DNA of 64,000 nt from Spirosoma panaciterrae DSM 21099. Lineage in GTDB: Bacteria; Bacteroidota; Bacteroidia; Cytophagales; Spirosomataceae. The translations under genes and the position numbers were made by a program. Positions 52,224-61,700 of the stretch are shown here, piece after piece (the first letter of the stretch is position 1; each line of letters begins with the position of its first letter). The notes beneath the pieces are model-generated. The model saw nothing but the letters and a program-made list of their open reading frames with translations. It was not told the origin of the DNA and made no database searches. The stretch spans positions 58,797-122,796 of the forward strand of contig NZ_KB893188.1 in the NCBI RefSeq assembly GCF_000374025.1, read 5' to 3'.

Positions 52224-55085
52224 CTATCGCATCAATTCATCGAAGGTCAGGCTAATGTAATACATGCCGCCGATGCGGGCCAATCCGTAGCCCTGGGTGT
52301 AATAAGTATTGAGCAGGTTAGTACCGCCTACTTTAACGACCGTTTTATAGGCAGGCACTTTATACGATACCTGCGCATCCAGGCTCGACCAGGCTGGCAA
52401 CCAAGTATCTCCGGCCGTAATCCCCTGCTCCCACCATACGCGATCGGTCCATCGGTAAGTCAGCGTTGCGCCCATCCGGTCGGTAATATGAGGGTTATTC
52501 AGGCTGATGTTGTAGCGATTTTCGGGCGTATTGAAATAATTCCTTCCTTTTTGAGCGACTTCGGGCTTACTCATTTTACGCTTGATGATCGGAACCCCTA
52601 CGTTATCGTCCACTAAATTTCCCTGGAGGTCACGCAAGGTAATTAAACCCACCTGATGAACATAGTTGCCCATCAGGGTAAAATTTCGTCCCAGATTATA
52701 TTCCAGCCCTGCTCCCCAGCCATCGACAATGATGTCGCTACGGGTATTCAAATTAACCTGTACGATTCGATACGCTTCTTTGCTCAGATCCGCGATTTGC
52801 CCGGTATTGGGCTGGTAAACGGTTTGCGTTGTTATGAAGTCGGTGTATTTGCTGTGAAAGTAGAAAGCATCAATAGCAAATTTATTCTGAATCAGCGTTT
52901 TGTATCCAATTTCCCAGGTTCTTAGTTTCTCGGTTTTAAAGATACCAGGCGTAAATGCACGGGCCTGAAGCTGGGATTCGGTAATACGGCCAGCCGCAAA
53001 ATCGACAACGTCGCTCTCCAGATAAGACGGTTTCGACACGAAGCCAGCCGTTTCAAGAGTAGAGGCCAATCCGCCAACTTCGCCAGATCGCCCGGCTATC
53101 GGCACCGAAAACAACTGACCTGGTGTCGGATTGTGAAAGGCCATCTGCCATGAGGCCCGGAAGTTATGCGGACCAAGACTGGCTACTGCCGATGCACGGG
53201 GCGAAAACCCGCCCGTCAGGTACTGGTTCTTGTCATACCGAACGGCAAGCGTGGGTTTAAGAGTTAATTTATCCCCAACCGACAGTTCTTTGGACGCCTG
53301 GATATAGGCGCCATACTCATTTAGGGTATATTCCGAACTATCGGGTTTCAGTGCCAACAGCGTACCTCCCGTGTTGAGGGCATACTGACGAACACTGGCT
53401 CCAACAATGATCTCGGCAACATCCGTCAGTTCTTTAAGATTATACATGCCTTCATAATGCCATAACGCCGAGTTGTCACGGAAACGGGTACCTCTGGCTC
53501 CTCGATAACCCGGTATGGTATCCGTATTGTACGTGTTTGCAAAGGCATCGCGTGCCGCATCGAACCGATCCGTACCAGGCAAAAAACGACTTCGGTCGGC
53601 TGTAATCCGGGATTGCCCAATGGTCACTTTATTTTCTACATAAGCCTGCCCAAATTCCGTAGCCCATTGCGCAAGTGATTTCCAGCTCGTATTGATCCCC
53701 AGTGCCGTTTGGCCCAGATTCCAGGCTTCGGCCCTCTGCTGGGTTGTATATGCCCGTAGAAAAAAGTTTTCACCACGCAATTCAGCTTTGATCTGGTGTT
53801 GCTGATAATCTGGAAAATACTCCCGGAAATTGGCCGTGCGCATAAAATTCCCATTCCCATACTGCCAGCTTACAGAAGCTTCTATAGCATCGGTCAGTTT
53901 GTAATGAAGGGCCAGATTGGCCCGGTTATTGACTACCTTACCCGCATTGCCCAGCAATTCCAGTTCTGTGTACCCTGTACGCGTCACTAACTTATTTTGT
54001 AATAATACGTTGGCATAATTAGCAGGAAACTGATAAGCACTCCCATTACCACTTACTTCGTCACCATAGATGTTAACCCCATCGTATTGAAAATTGGTAT
54101 CGGGGTTATTGTTCGGTGCATACCCTACGCCTGTGGCAATCCCGCCCTGATTACGGTCGGTGGCAAAGAAACCCGGTCGGGAGCGGGTCAGTCGATCACT
54201 GTAGTCGTCGGCGATGAAGTCTGTTCCCATAAACCGCTGAATATTCACCTTAAACGCAAAGCGATCCCCAATTTGCCGGGCGTACCGAATGGCCAGATCG
54301 CCGAAAGCTTTAGGTCCGAAATCTGCCTTACCGACATTATTTACGCCCCCTTTTAGCTGAACACTCAGGCCCTGATTCGTAAATGGGTTCTTGCTGTTCG
54401 TTATCATAAGTCCCTGCAGGGCATCGGGTCCGTACAGTGCCGACGAAGCGCCCGGAACCAGTTCAATATGCTCAACGTCCAGGTCAGGAATACCCGTCAC
54501 ATTCCCGAACCCGAAACCTAAACCGGGCGACCGATTGTCCATGCCATCATTCAGTTGCACAAACCGGGCGTTGTTGTTCGCCCCAAAACCACGAAGGTTA
54601 ACGGATTTAAAGGTCAGACTTTGGGTGATCAAATCAACCCCTTTTACATTTTGAAGTGCGTCGAATGGGCTGAAAGCGGGCGATTGGCTAAACAACTTAT
54701 TGTCAATCGGTTCTATACTTACGGAAGCTTTTTGAATGTCTTCAGGAATGCGGCTTGCTGCCTGTACCAATTCAGCCTTGATTACAGTCTCTTCAACCAG
54801 TTTTACCTGAATCCGTCGAAAATTATTACCTCGTACCTGTACGTCTTTCCGTTGATAGCCAATCGATGATACGGTAATGACCAATGGCAATTCGCTGCTG
54901 GTTTGTAGGGAAAACCGCCCGTCTGGCTGCGAAGTGGTTCCGTTTGTAGTGCCCTGAACAAGGATGGTTACGCCTGCCAGCGGATGCTCTTTTTCATCAG
55001 TGACGATACCGGCAAGGTTTAGCTGCGCATAAGCTGTAGCTAGTCCCTGTAGCATAAATCCCAGTAAAAGAAAGAGGTGTCTCAT
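52224..55085 (-). CDS. TonB-dependent receptor with carboxypeptidase-like N-terminal domain
   Basis: 953 residues. Signal peptide to AYA-Q (residue 21), a carboxypeptidase-regulatory-like domain (22-110, LAGIVTDEKEHPLAGVTILV), the plug (about 115-250, FKSVNLRGFGANNNARFVQL, VPGASSALYGPDALQGLM) and a beta-barrel. The absence of a SusD gene and of the SusC-specific plug motifs indicates an ordinary receptor rather than a SusC. It ends ITLT-like SLTFDELMR, slightly past the usual terminal aromatic residue. Ligand unknown (siderophore, vitamin or peptide). Confidence 0.9.
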   Translation of the reverse strand: MRHLFLLLGFMLQGLATAYAQLNLAGIVTDEKEHPLAGVTILVQGTTNGTTSQPDGRFSLQTSSELPLVITVSSIGYQRKDVQVRGNNFRRIQVKLVEETVIKAELVQAASRIPEDIQKASVSIEPIDNKLFSQSPAFSPFDALQNVKGVDLITQSLTFKSVNLRGFGANNNARFVQLNDGMDNRSPGLGFGFGNVTGIPDLDVEHIELVPGASSALYGPDALQGLMITNSKNPFTNQGLSVQLKGGVNNVGKADFGPKAFGDLAIRYARQIGDRFAFKVNIQRFMGTDFIADDYSDRLTRSRPGFFATDRNQGGIATGVGYAPNNNPDTNFQYDGVNIYGDEVSGNGSAYQFPANYANVLLQNKLVTRTGYTELELLGNAGKVVNNRANLALHYKLTDAIEASVSWQYGNGNFMRTANFREYFPDYQQHQIKAELRGENFFLRAYTTQQRAEAWNLGQTALGINTSWKSLAQWATEFGQAYVENKVTIGQSRITADRSRFLPGTDRFDAARDAFANTYNTDTIPGYRGARGTRFRDNSALWHYEGMYNLKELTDVAEIIVGASVRQYALNTGGTLLALKPDSSEYTLNEYGAYIQASKELSVGDKLTLKPTLAVRYDKNQYLTGGFSPRASAVASLGPHNFRASWQMAFHNPTPGQLFSVPIAGRSGEVGGLASTLETAGFVSKPSYLESDVVDFAAGRITESQLQARAFTPGIFKTEKLRTWEIGYKTLIQNKFAIDAFYFHSKYTDFITTQTVYQPNTGQIADLSKEAYRIVQVNLNTRSDIIVDGWGAGLEYNLGRNFTLMGNYVHQVGLITLRDLQGNLVDDNVGVPIIKRKMSKPEVAQKGRNYFNTPENRYNISLNNPHITDRMGATLTYRWTDRVWWEQGITAGDTWLPAWSSLDAQVSYKVPAYKTVVKVGGTNLLNTYYTQGYGLARIGGMYYISLTFDELMR

Positions 55086-55305
55086 AGGCTACCGTTTTGA
55101 GGAAGTAGTTAGTTGGTAATTTACGTTTGAACTACTTACGTGAGTTGATGTTTCATGACGGCTCATTCTTCATTTGTCTCACTCGTATCAGATGTCTGTT
55201 TTTTGATTAACAAAATCATCTTTTCGCATCCTTACCGATTACGCAAACCCATACACGTTACCAATGACGTCGCCAGAAGTAACCACAAATATCATAAAAA
55301 CAGAA
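55086..55305. other. Upstream region of the 953-residue receptor
   Basis: About 220 nt with an AAGTAGTT...AACTACTT inverted repeat (55103-55110 with 55130-55137) in the predicted leader or operator. No Fur-like box and no cobalamin-riboswitch-like structure could be recognised. Confidence 0.4.
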
Positions 55306-55344
55306 AAGCTGTTTGCGTTATTTGATACATAACGCAAACAGCTT
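55306..55344 (-). terminator. 16-bp perfect hairpin after the 855-residue receptor gene
   Basis: AAGCTGTTTGCGTTAT (55306-55321) and its complement (55329-55344), 7-nt loop. On the minus strand the stem is followed by TTCTGTTTTTATG. It lies 76 nt after the receptor stop. Confidence 0.8.
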
Positions 55345-55419
55345 CCGTAAAGTGAAAAAATTTATGCTCTGGTTGCCGAAATAGTCAACACTACATTAAC
55401 CAGGGCCTTACTACCCGCT

Positions 55420-57987
55420 TTAGAAGGTATAGCGGAAGGTGATCCCGTAGGTTCGGGGATCGCCCACAATACCAGCATAATGCCCGGCACTTCCAGGAGC
55501 GGCTAACAATTGCTCGAAATAGTTCGTATTAAACAGGTTTCTGCCCCAAATGAAAACCGAAACGCCCGTCGATGCCCGGAAACCGAGCCGGCCGTTGACT
55601 AAGCTATACCCATCGATATTCAAATACTGAGACGGCGAAGGGCTCGATGAGAACGATGACCGATAGAAGGCGTCCAGGCCCAAAAAGTAATTGCCTTTCA
55701 GGTTAAAAAGCTCTCCTCTGGCCGTTGCTTCTCCACCTAATGAACCTGACCATTTGGAAATACCGGGCAACACCCCACCCGAAATATCCTTGAATGCCTG
55801 CTCACCACCCGTTTCTTCGAGCGGCACGGGCGCGTTCTTAAACGATACGTAAATACCGTCGGTATAGGCCAGAGCCGTGTTCAGGGTCAGATGACTACCT
55901 ACCCGAACGCTTCCATCCAGCTCAACGCCCAGTACACGCACTTTCTCGGCATTGGCCAGATAGCCTCTGTTTACACCCGGCTCTGGGGTCTGAACCTGAG
56001 TTTGATAATCTTTGATTTCTGTATCATAAAAAACAAGATTCAGGGTAGAGTTGGGAGATGGCTTTGTCTTTAACCCAAACTCAATGTGATTGACCGACTC
56101 AGGCTTTACTTTAGCCAGATCGAGTAATACCTGACCATTGGCCGTTGGTAGTCCACCGATGTTAATCCCAACAGGCTTATAGCTTAGCGCATAGGTTCCA
56201 AAGGCATTGATGGCGTTACCGACTTTGTATTGCAGGGTAACCTGTCCGGAAAAATTAGCCTCCGATGCATCGGTATCAAACGCCTGATTGGTATAGACAC
56301 CATTTTTCAAGGCGATGAGGGCAGCATCTGTGGTTTGCAACCCACCGTACGTTTCCCGCTTGTAATTGGCAACTTTCTTATCGTAGTTATAGCGAATGCC
56401 CGGCAAAACGTGCAGGTTATCGGTAATGGCCCAGTCGAGCTGACCAAATACCGCTAAACTCGTGCTCTGAATCCGGTTTGTGGTACGAATGCCAAAGTTA
56501 TCGAACAAACCGGGTGTTTTCCAGAGTGCGCTGGTAGAGCTCTGGGCAAAGCGCCACTGTGCCGATCCAGCTTCTTCGGTCTGTACAGGGTCGGATTTCA
56601 GATCCTGCCAAAGGCCAAAGAACCCAATCACGCCACTTACTTTCGACGATACTTTACCCGCATACCGTAGTTCCTGCGACCACTGATCATGAATCGAGTT
56701 GCCCGACGAAATGGTGAAAACCGGCAAGCCGATGTAATCGCGGTCGTTCAGGGGAGTCCAGCGCCAGTGACGCCATGCTGTCGTAGAGGTCAGGGTTCCA
56801 TTGCCCAGTTTAATATCGGCGTTAAGTGATATACCGCCAAGTTTATTATCCGCCTTTGAAGGTGTATCCAGATCAACAATGCGCTCAAAGGCACTTGAGT
56901 ACGGCAACTTATAGTTTAGATCGGCAATGATGGCGTTGAACTGACGATAAGCCGCTCGTTTGGTAGGTACTACGCCCGCTACTGGCCAGCCGTACCCATT
57001 TGGTTTCTGCGTAGAGGCATCCCCAATCAGCGTAATCTTTACATTATCGGAGGGCGTGTAAAGAAGTTGTCCACGAAACCCGATATTGTTGATGTCATTG
57101 ATGTTTTGCTGAGTATGTACATTATAGAACAAGCCATCGCGCTGCGTTCCCGTAAACGACACTCTGGCGGCCAGTTTTTTGCTCAATGGCCCCGTCAACG
57201 ATCCTTTTGCCTGAATGAATCCGTAATTGCCATAGCTTAATTCAAAGCTTCCACTAGGTACAAAACTGGCCGACCTTGTGGTGATATTGAATGCACCCGC
57301 CGTTGTGTTTTTGCCATATAAGGTTCCCTGCGGCCCTCTCAGTACCTCAACCTGCTCAATATCGATAAAGTCGAGCGCGGTAGCTGCCGGACGGGCATAG
57401 TAGACCCCGTCGACATAAAAGCCAACCCCCGGATCGATACCGTCGTTGGTAAGTCCATAGGTTGAGCCCAAACCACGAATATTCAGGGTTGTATTCCGGG
57501 CATTGGATGCATACAATTGAACGGTTGGTACCAGCTCCTTCAACCGATTTACGTTGAAAGCCCCGGCATCTTCGGCCCGAGTCCCACCTATAATCGAGAT
57601 GGGGATGGGCACTTCCTGTGCCGACTCCTGACGCCGTCGGGAAGTAATTACCACATCAGCTAATTGATTGGTCCCTTCTTCCAGTTGGATTTCTGTATTG
57701 TTATCACTGACGATCACTTCTTTGGTTTGATACCCCAGAAAAGATACGACTACCGTAAAGGGGAGCTTCTGCCCCGTAAGCAGTTTGAATTGCCCATCCG
57801 GATCGGTCGCGTTGCCGTTGGTGGTTCCTTTGATGGTTACTGTAGCCCCAACCAATACTTCTTTCGTTCGGGCGTCGATAACTTTGCCACTTACGGTTGA
57901 GTTGATGATAGGCGCATTTTGGGCAGATGCCAGAAGGGAGAAAAGAACTAACCCTATCGAGAAAGTGGATTTTAAAAGTCTATACAT
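55420..57987 (-). CDS. TonB-dependent receptor (FecA/siderophore-like) with carboxypeptidase-like domain
   Basis: 855 residues. Signal peptide to ASA-Q (residue 23), carboxypeptidase-like domain (30-112, SGKVIDARTKEVLVGATVTI), plug with IDIEQVEVLRGPQGTLYGKN (the RGPQ-TLYG motif of classical receptors), and a 22-strand barrel ending in YGITFRYTF with terminal Phe. The plug and barrel look like the large class of siderophore/polyphenol receptors in Cytophagales. Separate transcription unit from the next receptor downstream. No periplasmic binding protein or ABC importer is adjacent, so the ligand is open. Confidence 0.9.
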   Translation of the reverse strand: MYRLLKSTFSIGLVLFSLLASAQNAPIINSTVSGKVIDARTKEVLVGATVTIKGTTNGNATDPDGQFKLLTGQKLPFTVVVSFLGYQTKEVIVSDNNTEIQLEEGTNQLADVVITSRRRQESAQEVPIPISIIGGTRAEDAGAFNVNRLKELVPTVQLYASNARNTTLNIRGLGSTYGLTNDGIDPGVGFYVDGVYYARPAATALDFIDIEQVEVLRGPQGTLYGKNTTAGAFNITTRSASFVPSGSFELSYGNYGFIQAKGSLTGPLSKKLAARVSFTGTQRDGLFYNVHTQQNINDINNIGFRGQLLYTPSDNVKITLIGDASTQKPNGYGWPVAGVVPTKRAAYRQFNAIIADLNYKLPYSSAFERIVDLDTPSKADNKLGGISLNADIKLGNGTLTSTTAWRHWRWTPLNDRDYIGLPVFTISSGNSIHDQWSQELRYAGKVSSKVSGVIGFFGLWQDLKSDPVQTEEAGSAQWRFAQSSTSALWKTPGLFDNFGIRTTNRIQSTSLAVFGQLDWAITDNLHVLPGIRYNYDKKVANYKRETYGGLQTTDAALIALKNGVYTNQAFDTDASEANFSGQVTLQYKVGNAINAFGTYALSYKPVGINIGGLPTANGQVLLDLAKVKPESVNHIEFGLKTKPSPNSTLNLVFYDTEIKDYQTQVQTPEPGVNRGYLANAEKVRVLGVELDGSVRVGSHLTLNTALAYTDGIYVSFKNAPVPLEETGGEQAFKDISGGVLPGISKWSGSLGGEATARGELFNLKGNYFLGLDAFYRSSFSSSPSPSQYLNIDGYSLVNGRLGFRASTGVSVFIWGRNLFNTNYFEQLLAAPGSAGHYAGIVGDPRTYGITFRYTF

Positions 57988-58443
57988 TCTACTTGTGTTT
58001 GATGGTACTTTATGAACTACGAATCTGTGCGTATACAGTATTTTCTACGAGCCGATCGCGTCCGTCATGCATGTGTGTTGGTTGCTTTTTGCTACACTCT
58101 CCTATTAATCCCGGTTGTAGATAGACTATTAGTACTTATAGTCTATTGAATTGATAGATTTTGTAAATCAGCTATATGTTTTGTTTTATTCCAAATTATA
58201 AGCTCAAAAATCAGCTTAAAGCACTTATTTTCTTGTTTAAGCACTAACAAAGCCTAAAATAAGTCAATATGGATTTGATAAAGCTTAAGAAGTTGCGAAC
58301 TTGGCCAGCTACTTAAAACGAATGAGCACCAAAGCGATTGTAGTCGTTCCGCTTAGTTTGTTCACCTTATTTATAAAGAGATGTTGCCAGGCAAGTGGTT
58401 ATTTTTCGGTAACACGACCAGTGGACGCTACTTATGAGGCATG
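57988..58443. other. Long upstream region of the 855-residue receptor
   Basis: About 455 nt with no gene. Visible features are a TAGACTAT...ATAGTCTA inverted repeat (58122-58129 with 58138-58145), which is a good operator candidate, and a repeated AAGCACT word (58219-58225 and 58239-58245). No exact TAnnTTTG on the minus strand. Confidence 0.45.
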
Positions 58444-58486
58444 AAAAAGCCGATCCATTTCTACGAAAACGGATCGGCTTTTTTTA
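58444..58486 (-). terminator. Terminator of the ImmA/IrrE-like gene
   Basis: AAAAGCCGATCC / GGATCGGCTTTT with a 14-nt loop; on the minus strand the stem starts 19 nt after the stop and ends in TTTTTC. Confidence 0.88.
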
Positions 58487-58504
58487 TTATCTGCGTGGCA
58501 CTAC

Positions 58505-59185
58505 TTACGCAGCCCGGCTACTCTGCGGACGACGCAGGATAGGCGACCGAAGCGATTGTGCATTGGCCTCTTCAATTACCTGCTCCGATACCATGCCCAG
58601 GTGATTAGCCCGTTTCAGCACATAATCGAATGGCAGGTTGAAATAATTGGCCACTTCGCTACGGAAACTATCGGGGAAACGAGTAAGCCGCAACCCAAAG
58701 AACTTGCGCACTTCCAATTCAGGCAGCATAGCCGCCAAGGCTACCCGTTCTGCTTCGGCCAGCAGTTCTTTTTTGACCGGATACAGATGCTCCAGGCCAA
58801 TGGAAGCGGCCAGAATGGTCAGGAACAGATTTTTATACATCATCGACAGCTCAGCGGGCAGTATCACCCACCCTTGCTCCCGAAATTTGGCCGAAAAACC
58901 AGTCAGGCCCTGCTCTCCCCGGATTTCCCCGGCAATAAATTCATCTGGAAACTGAAGCCGATCATCGGTTTTCTGCAGCCGGAATACGACGGCTTCGACA
59001 GGGCTTTTTTGAAACAGCAGGTTGGCCGGAAGCGCTCGGGTAGCCTCCCACTGATCCGTCATGCGCATAAACAGACTTTCGTTTACGGGCAGATTATCGG
59101 GGTTGCCGAGACTTATGAGCATTCGACGGAAAGCGGCCAGAAAATCGATCTGGAGTTGGGCTGGATTCGAACGTCCTTTTTTCAT
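58505..59185 (-). CDS. Protein of unknown function, faintly ImmA/IrrE-like
   Basis: 226 residues from ATG 59185 (MKKGRSNPAQLQ). A longer reading starts at TTG within the promoter -7 element and is rejected. The second half (AEAERVALAAMLPELEVRKF, then FRSEVANYFNLPFDYVLKRA-NHLGMV) follows the C-terminal pattern of ImmA/IrrE proteins: E-A-x-x-F-A-x-x-LLMP, then a helix with VA-x-x-F-x-V and RL-x-x-LG. The zinc motif HExxH is not present, so if related it is catalytically dead or the likeness is by chance. It diverges from the PAS kinase. Confidence 0.5.
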   Translation of the reverse strand: MKKGRSNPAQLQIDFLAAFRRMLISLGNPDNLPVNESLFMRMTDQWEATRALPANLLFQKSPVEAVVFRLQKTDDRLQFPDEFIAGEIRGEQGLTGFSAKFREQGWVILPAELSMMYKNLFLTILAASIGLEHLYPVKKELLAEAERVALAAMLPELEVRKFFGLRLTRFPDSFRSEVANYFNLPFDYVLKRANHLGMVSEQVIEEANAQSLRSPILRRPQSSRAA

Positions 59186-59290
59186 GCGGATTGAGTTGCC
59201 AGGTACGGTTTTATCAACAATTGCTGGCTCATTAGTCGTGTTGTTCGTTGAAAATTGGGGAGGTAAATATACACAATAACTAGCTGAAAA

Positions 59291-59298
59291 CAAAGGTA
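59291..59298 (-). promoter_or_regulatory. -7 element (TACCTTTG) of the ImmA/IrrE-like gene
   Basis: On the minus strand TACCTTTG fits TAnnTTTG; transcription from it would start near 59285, which supports the ATG at 59185 as the true start with a leader of about 100 nt. Confidence 0.5.
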
Positions 59299-59402
59299 TA
59301 AACCCAGGAAAGTATTATCCTGTTATTCATTCCGGTCCAGAGTTCGTATCTTGCTTCGCCCAGACGGTCAATTCACCTTTTTTCGACCTTCCTGAGCGTC
59401 TA

Positions 59403-61415
59403 ATGACCGATTTTGACCAGCCTGATGCCGCCCCTGCCAACCCTGGCCAACCAGTTGAACACGTAGCCAGTGACCATCTGGACCGTATTTTCGAAACAGC
59501 GCCGGTTTGTATCGTGTCGTATCGAGCCATACGAAACGAAGCCCATGCCATCGTTGATTTCAAACCATTACGCGTAAACCGAGAAGCCCTAACTGCCTGT
59601 GGCCATACGCGCGAAACGATCATGGGTTCAACCCTACTGGGCTTGTTTCCCTTATTCCGGGACAGTGCACTACTTAACGATTATTTGACGGTTGTTCAAT
59701 CGGGCGAAAACCGCCGGAACGATCATTATATTCCAGGGCTGGGTGGGTGGTTCGATGTGTCGGTTTCCTGCATTGCGCCCGATGAACTGGCGGTTGTGTT
59801 TATTGATATCAACTCCCGTAAGGAAGCCGAGTTAATGAGGCAGCAGCAGGGCGAGTTGCTAACCCAGATAAGTCAGTCGATGCAGATGGCCGTATCCAGT
59901 CATTTACCCATCCGCGATGAAAACGGCCATATTGTTGATTTTCAATACATCTACTTCAACGATAAGGCCAAAGAGTGGCTCCCTGTTCCTTGGGAGGCTG
60001 TTATTGGCCAAACGGTACGGACCATGCAGTTTGCTGCAAATGTCGACCAGACCATTGCCCGTCTGGCCCGCGTTGTCGAAACAGGCGAAACCGAACAGTT
60101 TGATGCCACTATTGCCGACGGTCGGGTTTTCTACAACATTATTGCCCGCTCTGGCGAAGGTACTGTTTCTACTTTTATTGATGTAACTGAACAACGGAAG
60201 TCCGAACAACGTATTCTGGAACTAAAGGCTATTTCTGACCAGCAGACTGCATTACTACAAAGTATTCTGGACTCGTCGTTGACCGCTATTTCCTGCTACG
60301 ACGCCATTCTGGACGAACAGGGTAAAGCTATCGATTTTCGCTTTGTGCTGGCCAATCAGACCACCTTCGACATACTGAGCACAACGGCTCATGAACTGTA
60401 TGGTAAAACAATCATCGAACTGAATCCGGCCCTGATGGGTAGTGCAGTTCTTGATACCTACACCCGCGTCTATGAAACAGGCCAACCCCTGGTTATGGAG
60501 CGCCAGGCCTGGGGCCGTTTCTTTTACGTGTCGATGGTGAAGTTTGGGAAGGGAGTTCTCTCATCGGCCATTGACATAACCGAAAACCGACGGTATCGCG
60601 AGCAACTTGAAGCGGCAAACCTGGCGCTTAAGCAAAGTAACGACAACCTTCAGAGTTTTGCCTATGTAGCCAGCCACGATTTGCAGGAACCTCTCCGAAA
60701 AATCCGATCATTTGGCGATCTGCTTCTAAACGAATACCGTCCGCTACTTCCCGAAAATGGTCAGGATATGCTTCGCCGGATGCAGGCAGCCGCCGAACGC
60801 ATGAGCAATCTGATTCAGGACCTGCTATCGTTATCACGACTCACAACCTTGCACGCTACTTTTGCTGTCGTAGACCTGAATACGTTGTTGGCCGAAGTGC
60901 TTACGGATCTGGAAACGGTTGTCGATGAGACAGGGGCCATTATAGAACGGTGCGATTTACCTACTGTTCCGGGCGATCAGCTACAACTCCGTCAGTTGTT
61001 TCAGAATCTGCTGTCCAATGCCCTTAAATTTCGTCAACCCGACCGTTCACCGCATGTGCGCATTCACCTCCGTCAGGTAAAGGCGCAGGAAGTTCCGGCA
61101 GGTTTGCTGACGTATACAGCCACCGGCGACTCAACCCCCATCATTGGAATCCCCGCGCCTGTGCAGGCGGGTGGCCCGGTTAAACTTTTTCATGCCATCA
61201 CGATCACCGACAACGGTATTGGCTTTGATGCTGAGCGATATGGCGAGACTATTTTTGGCGCTTTTCAGCGGCTCCACGGCCGAAAAGGAAATTTTGTGGG
61301 TACGGGTATCGGGCTGGCCATTGCCAAAAAAGTAGTTGAGAATCATTACGGAGGCATTGTTGCCCGAAGTCGCGAAGGCGAAGGAGCTGCCTTTACGGTA
61401 TACCTGCCTGCGTAA
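59403..61415 (+). CDS. Cytoplasmic PAS-domain sensor histidine kinase
   Basis: 670 residues, no membrane segment. Three PAS domains at about 25-145, 150-270 and 285-395 sense an internal signal. The dimerisation domain has the phospho-acceptor His425 in SHDLQEPLRKI, the HWE/HisKA type common with phytochrome-like kinases. The ATPase domain shows the N-box NLLSNALKF, G1 DNGIGFD and G2 GTGIGLAIAKK. No response regulator is adjacent, so the kinase is an orphan. A hairpin 28 nt after the stop probably ends the transcript. Confidence 0.92.
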   Translation: MTDFDQPDAAPANPGQPVEHVASDHLDRIFETAPVCIVSYRAIRNEAHAIVDFKPLRVNREALTACGHTRETIMGSTLLGLFPLFRDSALLNDYLTVVQSGENRRNDHYIPGLGGWFDVSVSCIAPDELAVVFIDINSRKEAELMRQQQGELLTQISQSMQMAVSSHLPIRDENGHIVDFQYIYFNDKAKEWLPVPWEAVIGQTVRTMQFAANVDQTIARLARVVETGETEQFDATIADGRVFYNIIARSGEGTVSTFIDVTEQRKSEQRILELKAISDQQTALLQSILDSSLTAISCYDAILDEQGKAIDFRFVLANQTTFDILSTTAHELYGKTIIELNPALMGSAVLDTYTRVYETGQPLVMERQAWGRFFYVSMVKFGKGVLSSAIDITENRRYREQLEAANLALKQSNDNLQSFAYVASHDLQEPLRKIRSFGDLLLNEYRPLLPENGQDMLRRMQAAAERMSNLIQDLLSLSRLTTLHATFAVVDLNTLLAEVLTDLETVVDETGAIIERCDLPTVPGDQLQLRQLFQNLLSNALKFRQPDRSPHVRIHLRQVKAQEVPAGLLTYTATGDSTPIIGIPAPVQAGGPVKLFHAITITDNGIGFDAERYGETIFGAFQRLHGRKGNFVGTGIGLAIAKKVVENHYGGIVARSREGEGAAFTVYLPA

Positions 61416-61443
61416 TTCGACATTCGGTACAGTCAATGGCTGA

Positions 61444-61488
61444 CCAGCGTTCTACATGCCTGAAAAAGTCATTCATGCAGAACGCTGG
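61444..61488 (+). terminator. Hairpin after the histidine kinase gene
   Basis: CCAGCGTTCTACATG (61444-61458) pairs with CATGCAGAACGCTGG (61474-61488) with one mismatch; no T-run follows. Confidence 0.55.
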
Positions 61489-61654
61489 CTGTAGGTTACT
61501 TAGTCCTTTGTGCTCAACTGTACTGTTTAGCCAGATCGCATTAGCCTCAACATAAGGCCCTCTTCGATAAACGGTTACACCTGCGTCTGCCGAGGGTTAG
61601 CGTTGTCGGATAGCAGAAAGAAATAGTTTATGCTGGCGAACTGCCAGGAACGGT

Positions 61655-61662
61655 TATTTTTG
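61655..61662 (+). promoter_or_regulatory. -7 element (TATTTTTG) of the acylase gene
   Basis: TATTTTTG 39 nt before the ATG at 61701; start expected near 61668, which excludes the TTG at 61665 as a translation start. Confidence 0.5.
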
Positions 61663-61700
61663 TTTTGCAACTCATTCGATTTTCATACAACCTTTCATCA

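Noticed and set aside
55086..55419. Cobalamin riboswitch upstream of the TonB receptor
   Set aside because: No recognisable B12-box or conserved core; only simple inverted repeats are present.
52224..57987. The two receptors as SusC homologues
   Set aside because: No SusD partner near either gene and plug motifs are of the classical TonB-receptor type.
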